DNA of 64,000 nt from Isoperla grammatica (lineage: Eukaryota; Arthropoda; Insecta; Plecoptera; Perlodidae). Shown piece by piece: positions 36,328-49,800 of the stretch (position 1 is the stretch's first letter; each line of letters begins with the position of its first letter). Location: contig OX246747.1 of assembly GCA_945910005.1 (NCBI GenBank), positions 17,385,010 through 17,449,009 on the forward strand, in the 5' to 3' direction. Position numbers and translations under genes: made by a program. The notes below the pieces were generated by a model. The model saw nothing but the letters and a program-made list of their open reading frames with translations, did not search any database and was not told the DNA's origin.

Positions 36328-39300
36328 AGTTTACGTATAAAAGCGTAGTCTCCGAAGTGTAGTGGTACCGTATGGACATGTAAACGCAATTATCTTAGAG
36401 AAGGCGGAGTTCCTTGCAGTTCTGTATATTTCTGCTAATAGAGGGTCTAATGCCAATAACGACGGAGTGTTCAACTCAATTAACCATATCCACGTCTTCT
36501 ATCAAATCAAGAGTTTACGTGTAAAAGCGTAGTCTCCGAAGTGAAGTGTCATAGACATATACACGCAATTATCTAAGAGAAGGCGTAGTTTCTTGCAGTT
36601 CTGTATATTCCTGCTCATAGAGGGTCTAATGCCAATAACGACAAAGTGTTCAACTCAATTAACCATATACACGTCTTCTATCAAATCAAGAGTCTACATG
36701 TAAAAGCGTAATCTACGAAGTGAAGTGTCATAGACATATAAACGCAATTATCCTAGAGAAGGCAGAGTTTCTTGCAGTTCTGTGTATTCCTGCTAATAGA
36801 AGGTCAAATGCCAATAACGAAGGAGTGTTCAACTCAAATAAACATACCCACGTATTCTATCAAATCAAGAGTTTACGTATAAAAGCGTAGTCTCCGAATT
36901 GTAGTGGTACCGTATGGACATATAAACGCAATTATCTAAGAGAAGGCGGAGTTTCTTGCAGTTCTGTGTATTTAAACTAATAGAGAGTCTAATGTTAATC
37001 ACGACGGAGTGTTCAATTTAATTAAACATACCCACGTATTCTATCAAATCAAGAGTTTACATGTAAAAGCGTAGTCTCCGAAGTGAAGTGTCATAGACAT
37101 ATAAACGCAATTATCCTAGAGAAGGCGGAGTTTCTTGCAGTTCTGTATATTCCTGCTAATAAAGAGTCTTATGCCAATCACGACAGAGTGTTCAACTTAA
37201 TTAAACATACCCACGTCTTCTATCAAATTAAGAGTTTACGTATAAAAGCGTAGTCTCCGAAGTGAAGTGTCATAGACATATAAACCTAATTATCTTAGAC
37301 AAGGCGGAGTTTCTTGCAGTTCTGTATATTCCTGCTAATAAAGTGTCGTATGCCAATAACGACGGAGTGTTGAAATCAATTAAACATACCCACGTCTTCT
37401 ATCAAATCAAGAGTTTACATGTAAAAGCGTAGTCTCCAAAGTGTAGTGGTATGGACATATAAACGCAATTATCTTAGAGAAGGTGGAGCTTCTTGCAGTT
37501 CTGTAGATTCCTGCTAATAGAGGGTCTAATGCCAATAACGACAGAGTGTTCAACTCCTTTAAACATACCCACGTCTTCTATCAAATCAAGAGTTTACGTA
37601 TAAAAGCGTAGTCTCCAAAGTGTAGTGGTATGGACATATAAACGCAATTATCTTAGAGAAGGCAGAGTTTCTTGCAGTTCTGTATATTCTTTCTAATAGC
37701 GGGTCTAATGCCAATAACGACGGAGTGTTCAACTTAATAAAACATACCCACGTCTTCTATCAAATCAAGAGTTTACATGTAAAAGCATAGTCTCCGAAGT
37801 GTAGTGGTATGGACATATAAACGCAATTATCTAAGAGAAGGCGGAGCTTCTTGCAGTTCTGTATATTCCTAGTAATAGAGGGTCTAATGCCAATAACGAC
37901 GGATTGTTCAAATCAATTAAACAAACCCACGTCTTCTATCAAATCAAGAGTTTACGTATAAAAGCGTAGTCTCCGAAGTGAAATGTCAGAGACATATAAA
38001 CGCAATTATCTTAGAGAAGGCTTAGTTTCTTGCAGTTCTGTATATTCCTGCAAAAAAAGAATCTAATGCTCATAACGACGGATTGTTCAACTCAATTAAA
38101 CATATCCACGTCTTCTATCAAATCAAGAGTTTACGTATAAAAGCGTAGTCTTTGAAGTGAAGTGGTATGGACATATAAACGCAATTATCTAAGAGAAGGC
38201 GGAGTTTCTTGCAGTTCTGTGTATTCCTGCTAATAGAAGGTCTAATGTTGATAACGACGGATTGTTCAAATCAATTAAACTAGACCAAATCTTCTATCAA
38301 ATCAAGAGTTAACGTATAAAAGCGTAGTCTCCGAAGCGAAGTGTCATAGACATATAAACGCAATTATCTTAGAGAAGGCGGAGTTTCTTGCAGTTCTGTA
38401 TATTCCTGCAAATAGAGGGTCTAATGCCAATAACGACGGAGTGTTCTTCTCAATTTAACATACCCACGTCTTCTATCAAATCAAGAGTTAACGTATAAAA
38501 GCGTAGTCTTTGAAGTGAAGTGGTATGGACATATAAACGCAATTATCTAAGAGAAGGCGGATTTTCTTGCAGTTCTGTGTATTCCTGCTAATAGAGAGTC
38601 TTATGCTTATAACGACTGAGTGTTCAACTTAATTAAACATATCCACGTCTTCTATCAAATCAAGAGTTAACGTGTAAATGCGTAATCTAAGAAGTGAAGT
38701 ATCATAGACATATAAACGCAATTATCCTAGAGAAGGCGGAGTTTCTTGCAGTTCTGTATATTTCTACTAATAGAAAGTCTAATGCCAATCACGACGGAGT
38801 TTTCAACTCAATTAACCATACCCACGTCTTCTATCAAATCAAGAGTTAACATGTAAAAGCGTAGTCTCCGAAGTGAAGTGTCATAGACATTTAAACGCAA
38901 TTATCCTAGAGAAGGCGGAGTTTCTTGCAGTTCTGTATATTCCTGCTAATAAAGAGTTTCATGCCAATCACGACGGAGTGTTCAACTTAATAAAACATAC
39001 CCACGTCTTCTATCAAATCAAGAGTTTACGTTTAAAAGCGTAGTCTCCGAAGTGAAGTGTCATAGACATATAAACCTAATTATCTTAGACAAGGCGGAGT
39101 TTCTTGCAGTTCTGTATATTCCTGCTAATAAAGTGTCGTTTGCATAACGACGGAGTGTTGAAATCAATTAAACATACCTACGTCTTCTATCAAATCAAGA
39201 GTTTACATGTAAAAGCGTAGTCTCCGAAGTGAAGTGTCATAGACATATAAACCTAATTATCTTAGAGAAGGCGGAGTTTCTTGCAGTTCTGTATATTCCT

Positions 39301-39557
39301 GCTAATAGAGTGTCGTATGCCAATAACGACGGAGTGTTAGAATCAATTAAATATACCCACGTCTTCTATCAAATCAAGAGTTTACATGTAAAAGCGTAGT
39401 CTCCAAAGTGTAGTGGTATGGACATATAAACGCAATTATCTTAGAGAAGGCGGAGCTTCTTGCAGTTCTGTATATTCCTGCTAATAGAGGGTCTAATGCC
39501 AATAACGACGGAGTGTTCAACTTACTTTAAAATACCCACGTCGCCGATCAAATCAAG
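36328..39557 (+). repeat. Higher-order block F, 18 monomers, mosaic
   Basis: The first three units copy the start of C and D (offset 8053 from D). The fourth, 36870-37053, is a mosaic monomer with a GGTACC insertion (36906). The rest resembles C from about 26.0 kb on (TAGATTCC at about 37506, GCAAAAAAAG at about 38050, GTTGATAACG at about 38248), but the end carries GTTAGAATC (about 39348) and CTTACTTTAAAATACC (39519) as in the left segment. F therefore combines the middle of one arrangement with the end of another. The unit near 38281 has a private TAGACCAAATC in place of the usual TAACCCACGTC. Confidence 0.8.
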
Positions 39558-42500
39558 AGTTTACGTATAAAAGCGTAGTCTCCGAAGTGTAGTGGTACCG
39601 TATGGACATGTAAACGCAATTATCTTAGTAAAGGCGGAGTTTCTTGCAGTTCTGTATATTTCTGCTAATAGAGGGTCTAATGCTTATAACGACGGAGTGT
39701 TTAACTCAATTAACCATATCCACGTCTTCTATCAAATCAAGAGTTTACGTGTAAAAGCGTAGTCTCCGAAGTGAAGTGTCATAGACATATACACGCAATT
39801 ATCTAAGAGAAGGCGTAGTTTCTTGCAGTTCTGTATATTCCTGCTCATAGAGGGTCTAATGCCAATAACGACAAAGTGTTCAACTCAATTAACCATATAC
39901 ACGTCTTCTATCAAATCAAGAGTCTACATGTAAAAGCGTAATCTACGAAGTGAAGTGTCATAGACATATAAACGCAATTATCCTAGAGAAGGCGGAGTTT
40001 CTTGCAGTTCTGTGTATTCCTGCTAATAGAAGGTCAAATGCCAATAACGAAGGAGTGTTCAACTCAAATAAACATACCCACGTATTCTATCAAATCAAGA
40101 GTTTACGTATAAAAGCGTTGACTCCGAAGTGTAGTGGTATGGACATAAAAACGCAATTATCTTAGAGAAGGCGGAGTTTCTTGCAGTTCTGAGTATTCCT
40201 GCTAATAGAGGGTCTAATGTTAATAACGACGGAGTGTTCAACTTAATTAAACATACCCACGTATTCTATCAAATCATGAGTTTACGTATAAAAGCGTTGT
40301 CTCCGAAGGGTAGTGTCATGGACTTAACGCAATTATCTTAGATAAAGCGGAGTTTCTTGCAGTTCTGTATATTCCTTCTAATAGAGAGTCTAATGCCAAT
40401 CACGACGGAGTGTTCAACTTAATTAAACATACCCAGGTATTCTATCAAATCAAGAGTTTACGTATAAAAGCGTTGTCTCTGAAGGGTAGTGTCATGGACT
40501 TAACGCAATTATCTTAGAGAAAGTGGAGTTTCTTGCAGTTCTGTATATTCTTGCTAATAGAGGGTCTATTGCCAATAACGACGGAGTGTTGAACTTAATT
40601 AAACATACCCACGTCTTCTATCAAATCAAGAGTTTACATGTAAAAGCGTAGTCTCCGAAGTGAAGTGTCATAGACATATAAACGCAATTATCTTAGAGAA
40701 GGCGGAGTTTCTTGCAGTTCTGTATATTCCTGCTAATAGAAGGTCTAATGCCAATAACGACGGAGTGTTCAACTTAATTAACCATATCCACGTCTTCTAT
40801 CAAATCAAGAGTTTACGTATAAAAACGTTGTCTTTGAAGTGAAGTGGTATGGAAATATAAACGCAATTATCTAAGAGAAGGCGGAGTTTCTTGCAGTTCT
40901 GTGTATTACTGCTAATAGAGGGTCTATTGCCAATAACGACAGAGTGTTCAACTTAATTAAACATATCCACGTCTTCAATCAAATCAAGAGTTTACGTGTA
41001 AATGCGTTATCTACGAAGTGAAGTGTCATAGACATATAAACGCAATTATCCTAGAGAAGGCGGAGTTTCTTGCAGTTCTGTATATTCCTACTTATAGAGA
41101 GTCTAATGTTTATCACGACGGAGTGTTCAATTTAATTAAACATTCCCACGTCTTCTATCAAATCAAGAGTTTACATGTAAAAGCGTAGTCTCCGAAGTGA
41201 AGTGTCATAGACATATAAACGCAATTATCCTAGAGAAGGGGGAGTTTCTTGCAGTTCTGTATATTCCTGCTAATAAAAAGTCTTATGACAATCACGACGG
41301 AGTGTTCAACTCAATAAAACATACCCACGTCTTCTATCAAATCAAGAGTTTACGTTTAAAAGCGTTGTCTCCGAAGTGAAGTGTCATAGACATATAAACC
41401 TAATTATCTTAGGCAAGGCGGAGTTTCTTGCAGTTCTGTATATTCCTGCTAATAAAGAGTCTAATGCTTATCACGACGGAGTGTTCAACTTAATTAAACA
41501 TACCCACGTATTCTATCAAATCAAGAGTTTACGTATAAAAGCATTGTCTCCGAAGTGAAGTGTCATAGACATATAAACGCAATTATCTTAGAGAAGGCGG
41601 AGTTTTTGCAGTTCTGTATATTCCTGCTAATGGAGGGTCTAATGCCAATAACGACGGATCGTTCAACTCCATTAAACATACCCACGTCTTCCATCAAATC
41701 AAGAGTTTACGTATAAAGGCGTAGTTTCCGATGTGTAGTGGTATGGACATATAAACGCAATTATCTTAGAGAAGGCAGAGTTTCTTGCAGTTCTGTATAA
41801 TCCTGCTAATAAGATGGTCTAATGCCAATTACGACGGAGTGTTCAACTCAATTAACCATATCCACGTCTTCTATCAAATCAAGAGTTTACGTGTAAAATC
41901 GTAGTCTCCGAAGTGAAGTGTCATAGACATATAAACGCAATTATCTAAGAGAAGGCGAAATTTCTTGCAGTTCTGTGTATTTCTGCTAATAGAGGGTCTA
42001 ATGCCAATTACAATGGAGTGTTCAACTAAATTAAACATACCCACGTCTTCTATCAAATCAAGAGTTTACGTGTAAAAGCGTAGTCTCCGAAGTGAAGTGT
42101 CATAGACATATAAACGCAATTATCTAAAAGAAAGCGGAGTTTCTTGCAGCTCTGTATATTCTTGCTAATAGAGGGTCTAATGCCAATAACAAAGGATCGT
42201 TCAAATTTATTAATCATACCCACGTATTCTATCAAATCAAGAGTTTACGTATAAAAGCGTAGTTTCCGAAGTGTAGTGGTATGGACATATAAACGCAAAT
42301 ATCTTAGAGAAGGCAGAGTTTCTTGCAGTTCTGTATATTCCTGCTAGTAAGATGGTCTAATGTTAATCACGACAGAGTGTTTAACTTAATTAAACATACC
42401 CACGTATTCTATCAAATCAAGAGTTTACGTATAAAAGCGTTGTCTCTAAAGGGTAGTGTTATGGACTTAACGCAATTATCTTAGAGAAGGTGGAGTTTCT

Positions 42501-44027
42501 TGCAGTTCTGTATATTCCTGCTAATAGTGGGTCTAATGCCAATAACGACAGAGTGTTCAACTCAATTAACCATATCCACGTCTTCTATCAAATCAAGAGT
42601 TTTCATTTAAAAGCGTAGTCTCCGAAGTGAAGTGTCATAGACATATAAACGCAATTATCTAATAGAAGGCGGAGTTTCTTGCAGTTCTGTGTATTCCTGC
42701 TAATAGAATGTTTAATGCCAATAACGATGGAGTGTTCAACTTAACATACCCACGTCGTCTATCAAATCAAGAGTTTACGTATAAAAGCGTAGTCTCCGAA
42801 GTGAAGTGGTACCGTATGGACATATGAACGCAATTATCTAAGAGAAGGCGGAGTTTCTTGCAGTTCTGTATATTCCTGCTAATAGAGGGTCTAATGCCAA
42901 TCACGACGGAGTGTTCAATTTAATTAAACATACCCACGTCTTCTATCAAATCAAGAGCTTACATGTAAAAGCGTAGTCTCCGAAGTGAAGTGTCATAGAC
43001 ATATAAACGCAATTATCCTAGAGAAGGCGGAGTTTCTTGCAGTTCTGTATATTCCTGCTAATTAAGAGTCTAATGCCAATCACGACGGAGTGTTCAACTC
43101 AATTAAACATACCCACGTCTTCTATCAAATCAAGAGTTTACGTATAAAAGCGTAGTCTCCGAAGTGAAGTGTCATAGACATATAAACCTAATTATCTTAG
43201 ACAAGGCGGAGTTTCTTGCAGTTCTGTATATTCCTGCTAATAAAGTGTCGTATGCCAATAACGACGGAGTGTTGAAATCAATTAAACATACCCACGTCTT
43301 CTATCAAATCAAGAGTTTACATGTAAAAGCGTAGTCTCCGAAGTGAAGTGTCAAAGACATATAAACGCAATTATCCTAGAGAAGGCGGAGTTTCTTGCAG
43401 TTCTGTATATTTCTACTAATAGAAAGTCTAATGCCAATCACGACGGAGTGTTCAACTCAATTAAACATACCCACGTCTTCTATCAAATCAAGAGTTAACA
43501 TGTAAAAGCGTAGTCTCAGAAGTGAAGTGTCATAGACATTTAAACGCAATTATCCTAAAGAAGGCGGAGTTTCTTGCAGTTCTGTATATTCCTGCTAATA
43601 AAGAGTTTAATGCCAATCACGACGGAGTGTTCAACTCAATAAAACATACCCACGTCTTCTATCAAATCAAGAGTTTACGTTTAAAAGCGTAGTCTCCGAA
43701 GTGAAGTGTCATAGACATATAAACCTAATTATCTTAGACAAGGCGGAGTTTCTTGCAGTTCTGTAAATTCCTGCTAATAGAGTGTCGTTTGCATAACGAC
43801 GGAGTGTTGAAATCAATTAAACATACCTACGTCTTCTATTAAATCAAGAGTTTACATGTAAAAGCGTAGTCTCCGAAGTGAAGTGTCATAGACATATAAA
43901 CCTAATTATCTTAGAGAAGGCGGAGTTTCTTGCAGTTCTGTATATTCCTGCTAATAGAGTGTCGTATGCCAATAACGACGGAGTGTTCAACTTACTTAAA
44001 AATACCCAAGTCGCCGATCAAATCAAG
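39558..44027 (+). repeat. Higher-order block G, 25 monomers, A/K-type arrangement
   Basis: The order follows A and K: GTCAAATGCC unit (about 40034), private GGACATAAAAACG (about 40141, shared with K), ATCATGAGTTTAC (about 40273), a 176-bp pair (40317 and 40493), CCCAGGTATTC (about 40434), TGGAAATATA (about 40852), CGGATCG (about 41654), CAATTACAATGG (about 42004), TTATGGACTTAACG (about 42460), CTTAACATACCC (about 42740), GGTACC (42808). Just after that GGTACC unit it skips three monomers found in A, B and H. GTCAAAGAC (about 43350) and CTGTAAATTCC (about 43761) are shared only with H. Confidence 0.8.
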
Positions 44028-46892
44028 AGTTTACGTATAAAAGCGTAGTCTCCGAAGTGTAGTGGTACCGTATGGACATGTAAACGCAATTATCTTAGAG
44101 AAGGCGGAGTTTCTTGCAGTTCTGTATATTTCTGCTAATAGAGGGTCTAATGCCAATAACGACGGAGTGTTCAACTCAATTAACCATATCCACGTCTTCT
44201 ATCAAATCAAGAGTTTACGTGTAAAAGCGTAGTCTCCGAAGTGAAGTGTCATAGACATATACACGCAATTATCTAAGAGAAGGCGTAGTTTCTTGCAGTT
44301 CTGTATATTCCTGCTCATAGAGGGTCTAATGCCAATAACGACAAAGTGTTCAACTCAATTAACCATATACATGTCTTCTATCAAATCAAGAGTCTACATG
44401 TAAAAGCGTAATCTACGAAGTGAAGTGTCATAGACATATAAACGCAATTATCCTAGAGAAGGCAGAGTTTCTTGCAGTTCTGTGTATTTCTGCTAATAGA
44501 GGGTCTAATGCCAATTACAATGGAGTGTTCAACTAAATTAAACATACCCACGTCTTCTATCAAATCAAGAGTTTACGTGTAAAAGCGTAGTCTCCGAAGT
44601 GAAGTGTCATAGACATATAAACGCAATTATCTAAAAGAAAGCGGAGTTTCTTGCAGCTCTGTATATTCTTGCTAATAGAGGGTCTAATGCCAATAACAAA
44701 GGATCGTTCAAATTTATTAATCATACCCACGTATTCTATCAAATCAAGAGTTTACGTATAAAAGCGTAGTTTCCGAAGTGTAGTGGTATGGACATATAAA
44801 CGCAAATATCTTAGAGAAGGCAGAGTTTCTTGCAGTTCTGTATATTCCTGCTAGTAAGATGGTCTAATGTTAATCACGACAGATTGTTTAACTTAATTAA
44901 ACATACCCACGTATTCTATCAAATCAAGAGTTTACGTATAAAAGCGTTGTCTCTAAAGGGTAGTGTTATGGACTTAACGCAATTATCTTAGAGAAGGTGG
45001 AGTTTCTTGCAGTTCTGTATATTCCTGCTAATAGTGGGTCTAATGCCAATAACGACAGAGTGTTCAACTCAATTAACCATATCCACGTCTTCTATCAAAT
45101 CAAGAGTTTTCATTTAAAAGCGTAGTCTCCGAAGTGAAGTGTCATAGACATATAAACGCAATTATCTAATAGAAGGCGGAGTTTCTTGCAGTTCTGTGTA
45201 TTCCTGCTAATAGAATGTTTAATGCCAATAACGATGGAGTGTTCAACTTAACATACCCACGTCGTCTATCAAATCAAGAGTTTACGTATAAAAGCGTAGT
45301 CTCCGAAGTGAAGTGGTACCGTATGGACATATAAACGCAATTATCTAAGAGAAGGCGGAGTTTCTTGCAGTTCTGTATATTCCTGCTAATAGAGGGTCTA
45401 ATGCCAATTACGACGGAATGTTCAAATCAATTAAACTAAGCCACGTCTTCAATCAAATCAAGAGTTTACGTATAAAAGCGTAGTCTCCGAACTGAAGTGT
45501 CATAGACATATAAACGCAATTATCTTAGAGAAGGCGGAGTTTCTTGCAGTTCTGTATATTCCTGCTAATAGAGGGTCTTATGCCAATAACGACGGAGTGT
45601 TCAACTCAATTAACCATATCCACGTCTTCTATCAAATCAAGAGTTTACGTATAAAAGCGTAGTCTTTGAAGTGAAGTGGTATGGACATATAAACGGAATT
45701 ATCTAAGAGAAGGCGGAGTTTCTTGCAGTTCTGTGTATTCCTGCTAATAGAGGGTCTATTGCCAATAACGACGAAGTGTTCAACTCAATTAAACATATCC
45801 ACGTCTTCTATCAAATCAAGAGTTTACGTGTAAATGCGTAATCTACAAAGTGAAGCGTCATAGACATATAAACGCAATTATCCTTGAAAAGGCGGAGTTT
45901 CTTGCAGTTCTGTATATTCCTACTAATAGAGAGTCTAATGCCAATCACGACGGAGTGTTCAATTTAATTAAACATACCCACGTCTTCTATCAAATCAAGA
46001 GCATACATGTAAAAGCGTAGTCTCCGAAGTGAAGTGTCATAGACATATAAACGCAATTATCCTAGAGAAGGCGGAGTTTCTTGCAGTTCTGTATATTCCT
46101 GCTAATTAAGAGTCTAATGCCAATCACGACGGAGTGTTCAACTCAATTAAACATACCCACGTCTTCTATCAAATCAAGAGTTTACGTATAAAAGCGTAGT
46201 CTCCGAAGTGAAGTGTCATAGACATATAAACCTAATTATCTTAGACAAGGCGGAGTTTCTTGCAGTTCTGTATATTCCTGCTAATAAAGTGTCGTATGCC
46301 AATAACGACGGAGTGTTGAAATCAATTAAACATACCCACGTCTTCTATCAAATCAAGAGTTTACATGTAAAAGCGTAGTCTCCGAAGTGAAGTGTCAAAG
46401 ACATATAAACGCAATTATCCTAGAGAAGGCGGAGTTTCTTGCAGTTCTGTATATTCCTGCTAATAAAGAGTTTAATGCCAATCACGACGGAGTGTTCAAC
46501 TCAATAAAACATACCCACGTCTTCTATCAAATCAAGAGTTTACGTTTAAAAGCGTAGTCTCCGAAGTGAAGTGTCATAGACATATAAACCTAATTATCTT
46601 AGACAAGGCGGAGTTTCTTGCAGTTCTGTAAATTCCTGCTAATAGAGTGTCGTTTGCATAACGACGGAGTGTTGAAATCAATTAAACATACCTACGTCTT
46701 CTATTAAATCAAGAGTTTACATGTAAAAGCGTAGTCTCCGAAGTGAAGTGTCATAGACATATAAACCTAATTATCTTAGAGAAGGCGGAGTTTCTTGCAG
46801 TTCTGTTTATTCCTGCTAATAGAGTGTCGTATGCCAATAACGACGGAGTGTTCAACTTACTTAAAAATACCCACGTCGCCGATCAAATCAAG
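44028..46892 (+). repeat. Higher-order block H, 16 monomers, the shortest block
   Basis: The block begins like every other (GGTACC at 44064, the TACACGCAATTATC unit, a GAGTCTACATG unit). At about 44488 the third unit after GGTACC changes in mid-monomer from the GTCAAATGCC type to the CAATTACAATGG type. From there it runs parallel to G at offset 2507 through GGTACC (45315), keeps the three monomers that G lost, and then lacks one TTTCTACTAATAG monomer relative to B and G. GTCAAAGAC (about 46396) and CTGTAAATTCC (about 46625) mark it as G's closest relative here. Confidence 0.8.
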
Positions 46893-49800
46893 AGTTTACG
46901 TATAAAAGCGTAGTCTCCGAAGTGTAGTGGTACCGTATGGACATGTAAACGCAATTATCTTAGAGAAGGCGGAGTTTCTTGCAGTTCTGTATATTTCTGC
47001 TAATAGAGGGTCTAATGCCAATAACGACGGAGTGTTCAACTCAATTAACCATATCCACGTCTTCTATCAAATCAAGAGTTTACGTGTAAAAGCGTAGTCT
47101 CCGAAGTGAAGTGTCATAGACATATACACGCAATTATCTAAGAGAAGGCGTAGTTTCTTGCAGTTCTGTATATTCCTGCTCATAGAGGGTCTAATGCCAA
47201 TAACGACAAAGTGTTCAACTCAATTAACCATATACACGTCTTCTATCAAATCAAGAGTCTACATGTAAAAGCGTAATCTACGAAGTGAAGTGTCATAGAC
47301 ATATAAACGCAATTATCCTAGAGAAGGCAGAGTTTCTTGCAGTTCTGTGTATTCCTGCTAATAGAAGGTCAAATGCCAATAACGAAGGAGTGTTCAACTT
47401 AAATAAACATACCCACGTATTCTATCAAATCAAGAGTTTACGTATAAAAGCGTTGACTCCGAAGTGTAGTGGTATGGACATATAAACGCAATTATCTTAA
47501 AGAAGGCGGAATTTCTTGCAGTTCTGAGTATTCCTGCTAATAGAGGGTCTAATGTTTAAAACGACGGAGTGTTCAACTTAATTAAACATACCCACGTTTT
47601 CAATCAAATCAAGAGTTTACGTATAAAAGCGTTGTCTCCGAAGGGTAGTGTCATGGACTTAACGCAATTATCTTAGAGAAAGCGGAGTTTCTTGCAGTTC
47701 TGTATATTCCTTTTATTAGAGAGTCTAATGCCAATCACGACGGAGTGTTCAACTTAATTAAACATACCCACGTATTCTATCAAATCAAGAGTTTACGTAT
47801 AAAAGCGTTGTCTCCGAAGGGTAGTGTCATGGACTTAACGCAATTATCTTAGAGAAAGTGGAGTTTCTTGCAGTTCTGTATATTCTTGCTAATAGAGGGT
47901 CTATTGCCAATAACGACGGAGTGTTGAACTTAATTAAACATACCCACGTCTTCTATCAAATCAAGAGTTTACATGTAAAAGCGTAGTCTCCGAAGTGAAG
48001 TGTCATAGACATATAAACGCAATTATCTTAGAGTAGCGGAGTTTCTTGCAGTTCTGTATATTCCTGCTAATAGAGGGTCTAATGCCAATGACGACGTAGT
48101 GTTGAACTCAATTAAACATACCCACGTCTTCTATCAAATCAAGAGTTTACATGTAAAAGCGTAGTCTCCGAAGTGAAGTGTCATAGACATATAAACGCAA
48201 TTATCCTAGAGAAGGCGGAGTTTCTTGCAGTTCTGTATATTCCTGCTAATAGAAAGTCTAATGCTTATCACGACGGAGTGTTCAACTTAATTAAACATAC
48301 CCACGTATTCTATCAAATCAAGAGTTTACGTATAAAAGCGTTGTCTCCAAAGTGAAGTGTCATAGACATATAAACGCAATTATCTTAGAGAAGGCGGAGT
48401 TTTTGCAGTTCTGTATATTCCTGCTAATAGAGGGTCTAATGCCAATAACGACGGAGTGTTCAACTCCATTAAACATACCCACGTCTTCTATCAAATCAAG
48501 AGTTTACGTATAAAAGCGTAGTCTCCGAAATGTAGTGGTATGGACATATAAACGCAATTATCTTAGAGAAGGCAGAGTTTCTTGCAGTTCTGTATATTCC
48601 TGCTAATAGAAAATCTAATGCCAATTACGACGGAGTGTTCAATTCAATTAACCATATCCACGTCTTCTATCAAATCAAGAGTTTACGTGTAAAAGCGTAG
48701 TCTCCGAAGTGAAGTGTTATAGACAAATAAACGCAATTATCTAAGAGAAGGCGGAGTTTTTTGCAGTTCTGTGTATTATTGCTAATAGAGGGTCTAATGC
48801 CAATGACAATGGAGTGTTCAACTTAATTAAACATACCCACGTCTTCAATCAAATCAAGAGTTAACGTGTAAAAGCGTAGTCTACGAAGTGAAGTGTCATA
48901 GACATATAAACGGAATTATCTAAAAGAAATCGAAGTTTCTTGCAACTCTGTATATTCTTGCTAAAAGAGGGTCTAATGTTAATAACGAAGGATCGTTCAA
49001 ATCAATTAATCATACCCACGTATTATCAAATCAAGAGTTTACGTATAAAAGCGTAGTTTCCGAAGTGTAGTGGTATGGACATATAAACGCAAATATCTTA
49101 GAGAAGGCGGATCTTCTTGCAGTTTTGTATATTACTGCTAATAGCGGGTCTAATGCCAATAACGACGGAGTGTTCAACTTAATTAAACATACCTACGTCT
49201 TCTATCAAATCAAGAGTTTACATGTAAAAGCATAGTCTCCGAAGTGTAGTGGTATGGACATATAAACGCAATTATCTTAAAGAAGGCGGAGCTTCTTGCA
49301 GTTCTGTATATTCCTGCTAAAAGAGGGTCTAATACCAATAACGATGGAGTAATCAACTCAATTAACCATATCCACATCTTCTATCAAATCAAGAGTTTAC
49401 ATGTAAAAGCGTAGTCTCCGAAGTGAAGTGTCATAGACATATAAACGCAATTATCTAAGAGAAGGCGGAGTTTCTTGCAGTTCTGTGTATTCCTGCTAAT
49501 AGAAGGTCTAATGCCAATAACGACGGAGTGTTCAACTCAATTAAACATACCCACGTATTCTATCAAATCAAGAGTTTACGTATAAAAGAATTGACTCCGA
49601 AGTGTAGTGGTATGGACATATAAACGCAATTATCTTAGAGAAGACGGAGTTTCTTGCAGTTCTGTATATTCCTGCTATTAGAGGGTCTATTGCCAATCAC
49701 GACGAAGTGTTCAACTTAATTTAACATACCCACGTATTCTATCAAATCAAGAGTTTACGTATAAAAGCGTAGTCTCCGAAGTGAAGTGTCATAGACATAT

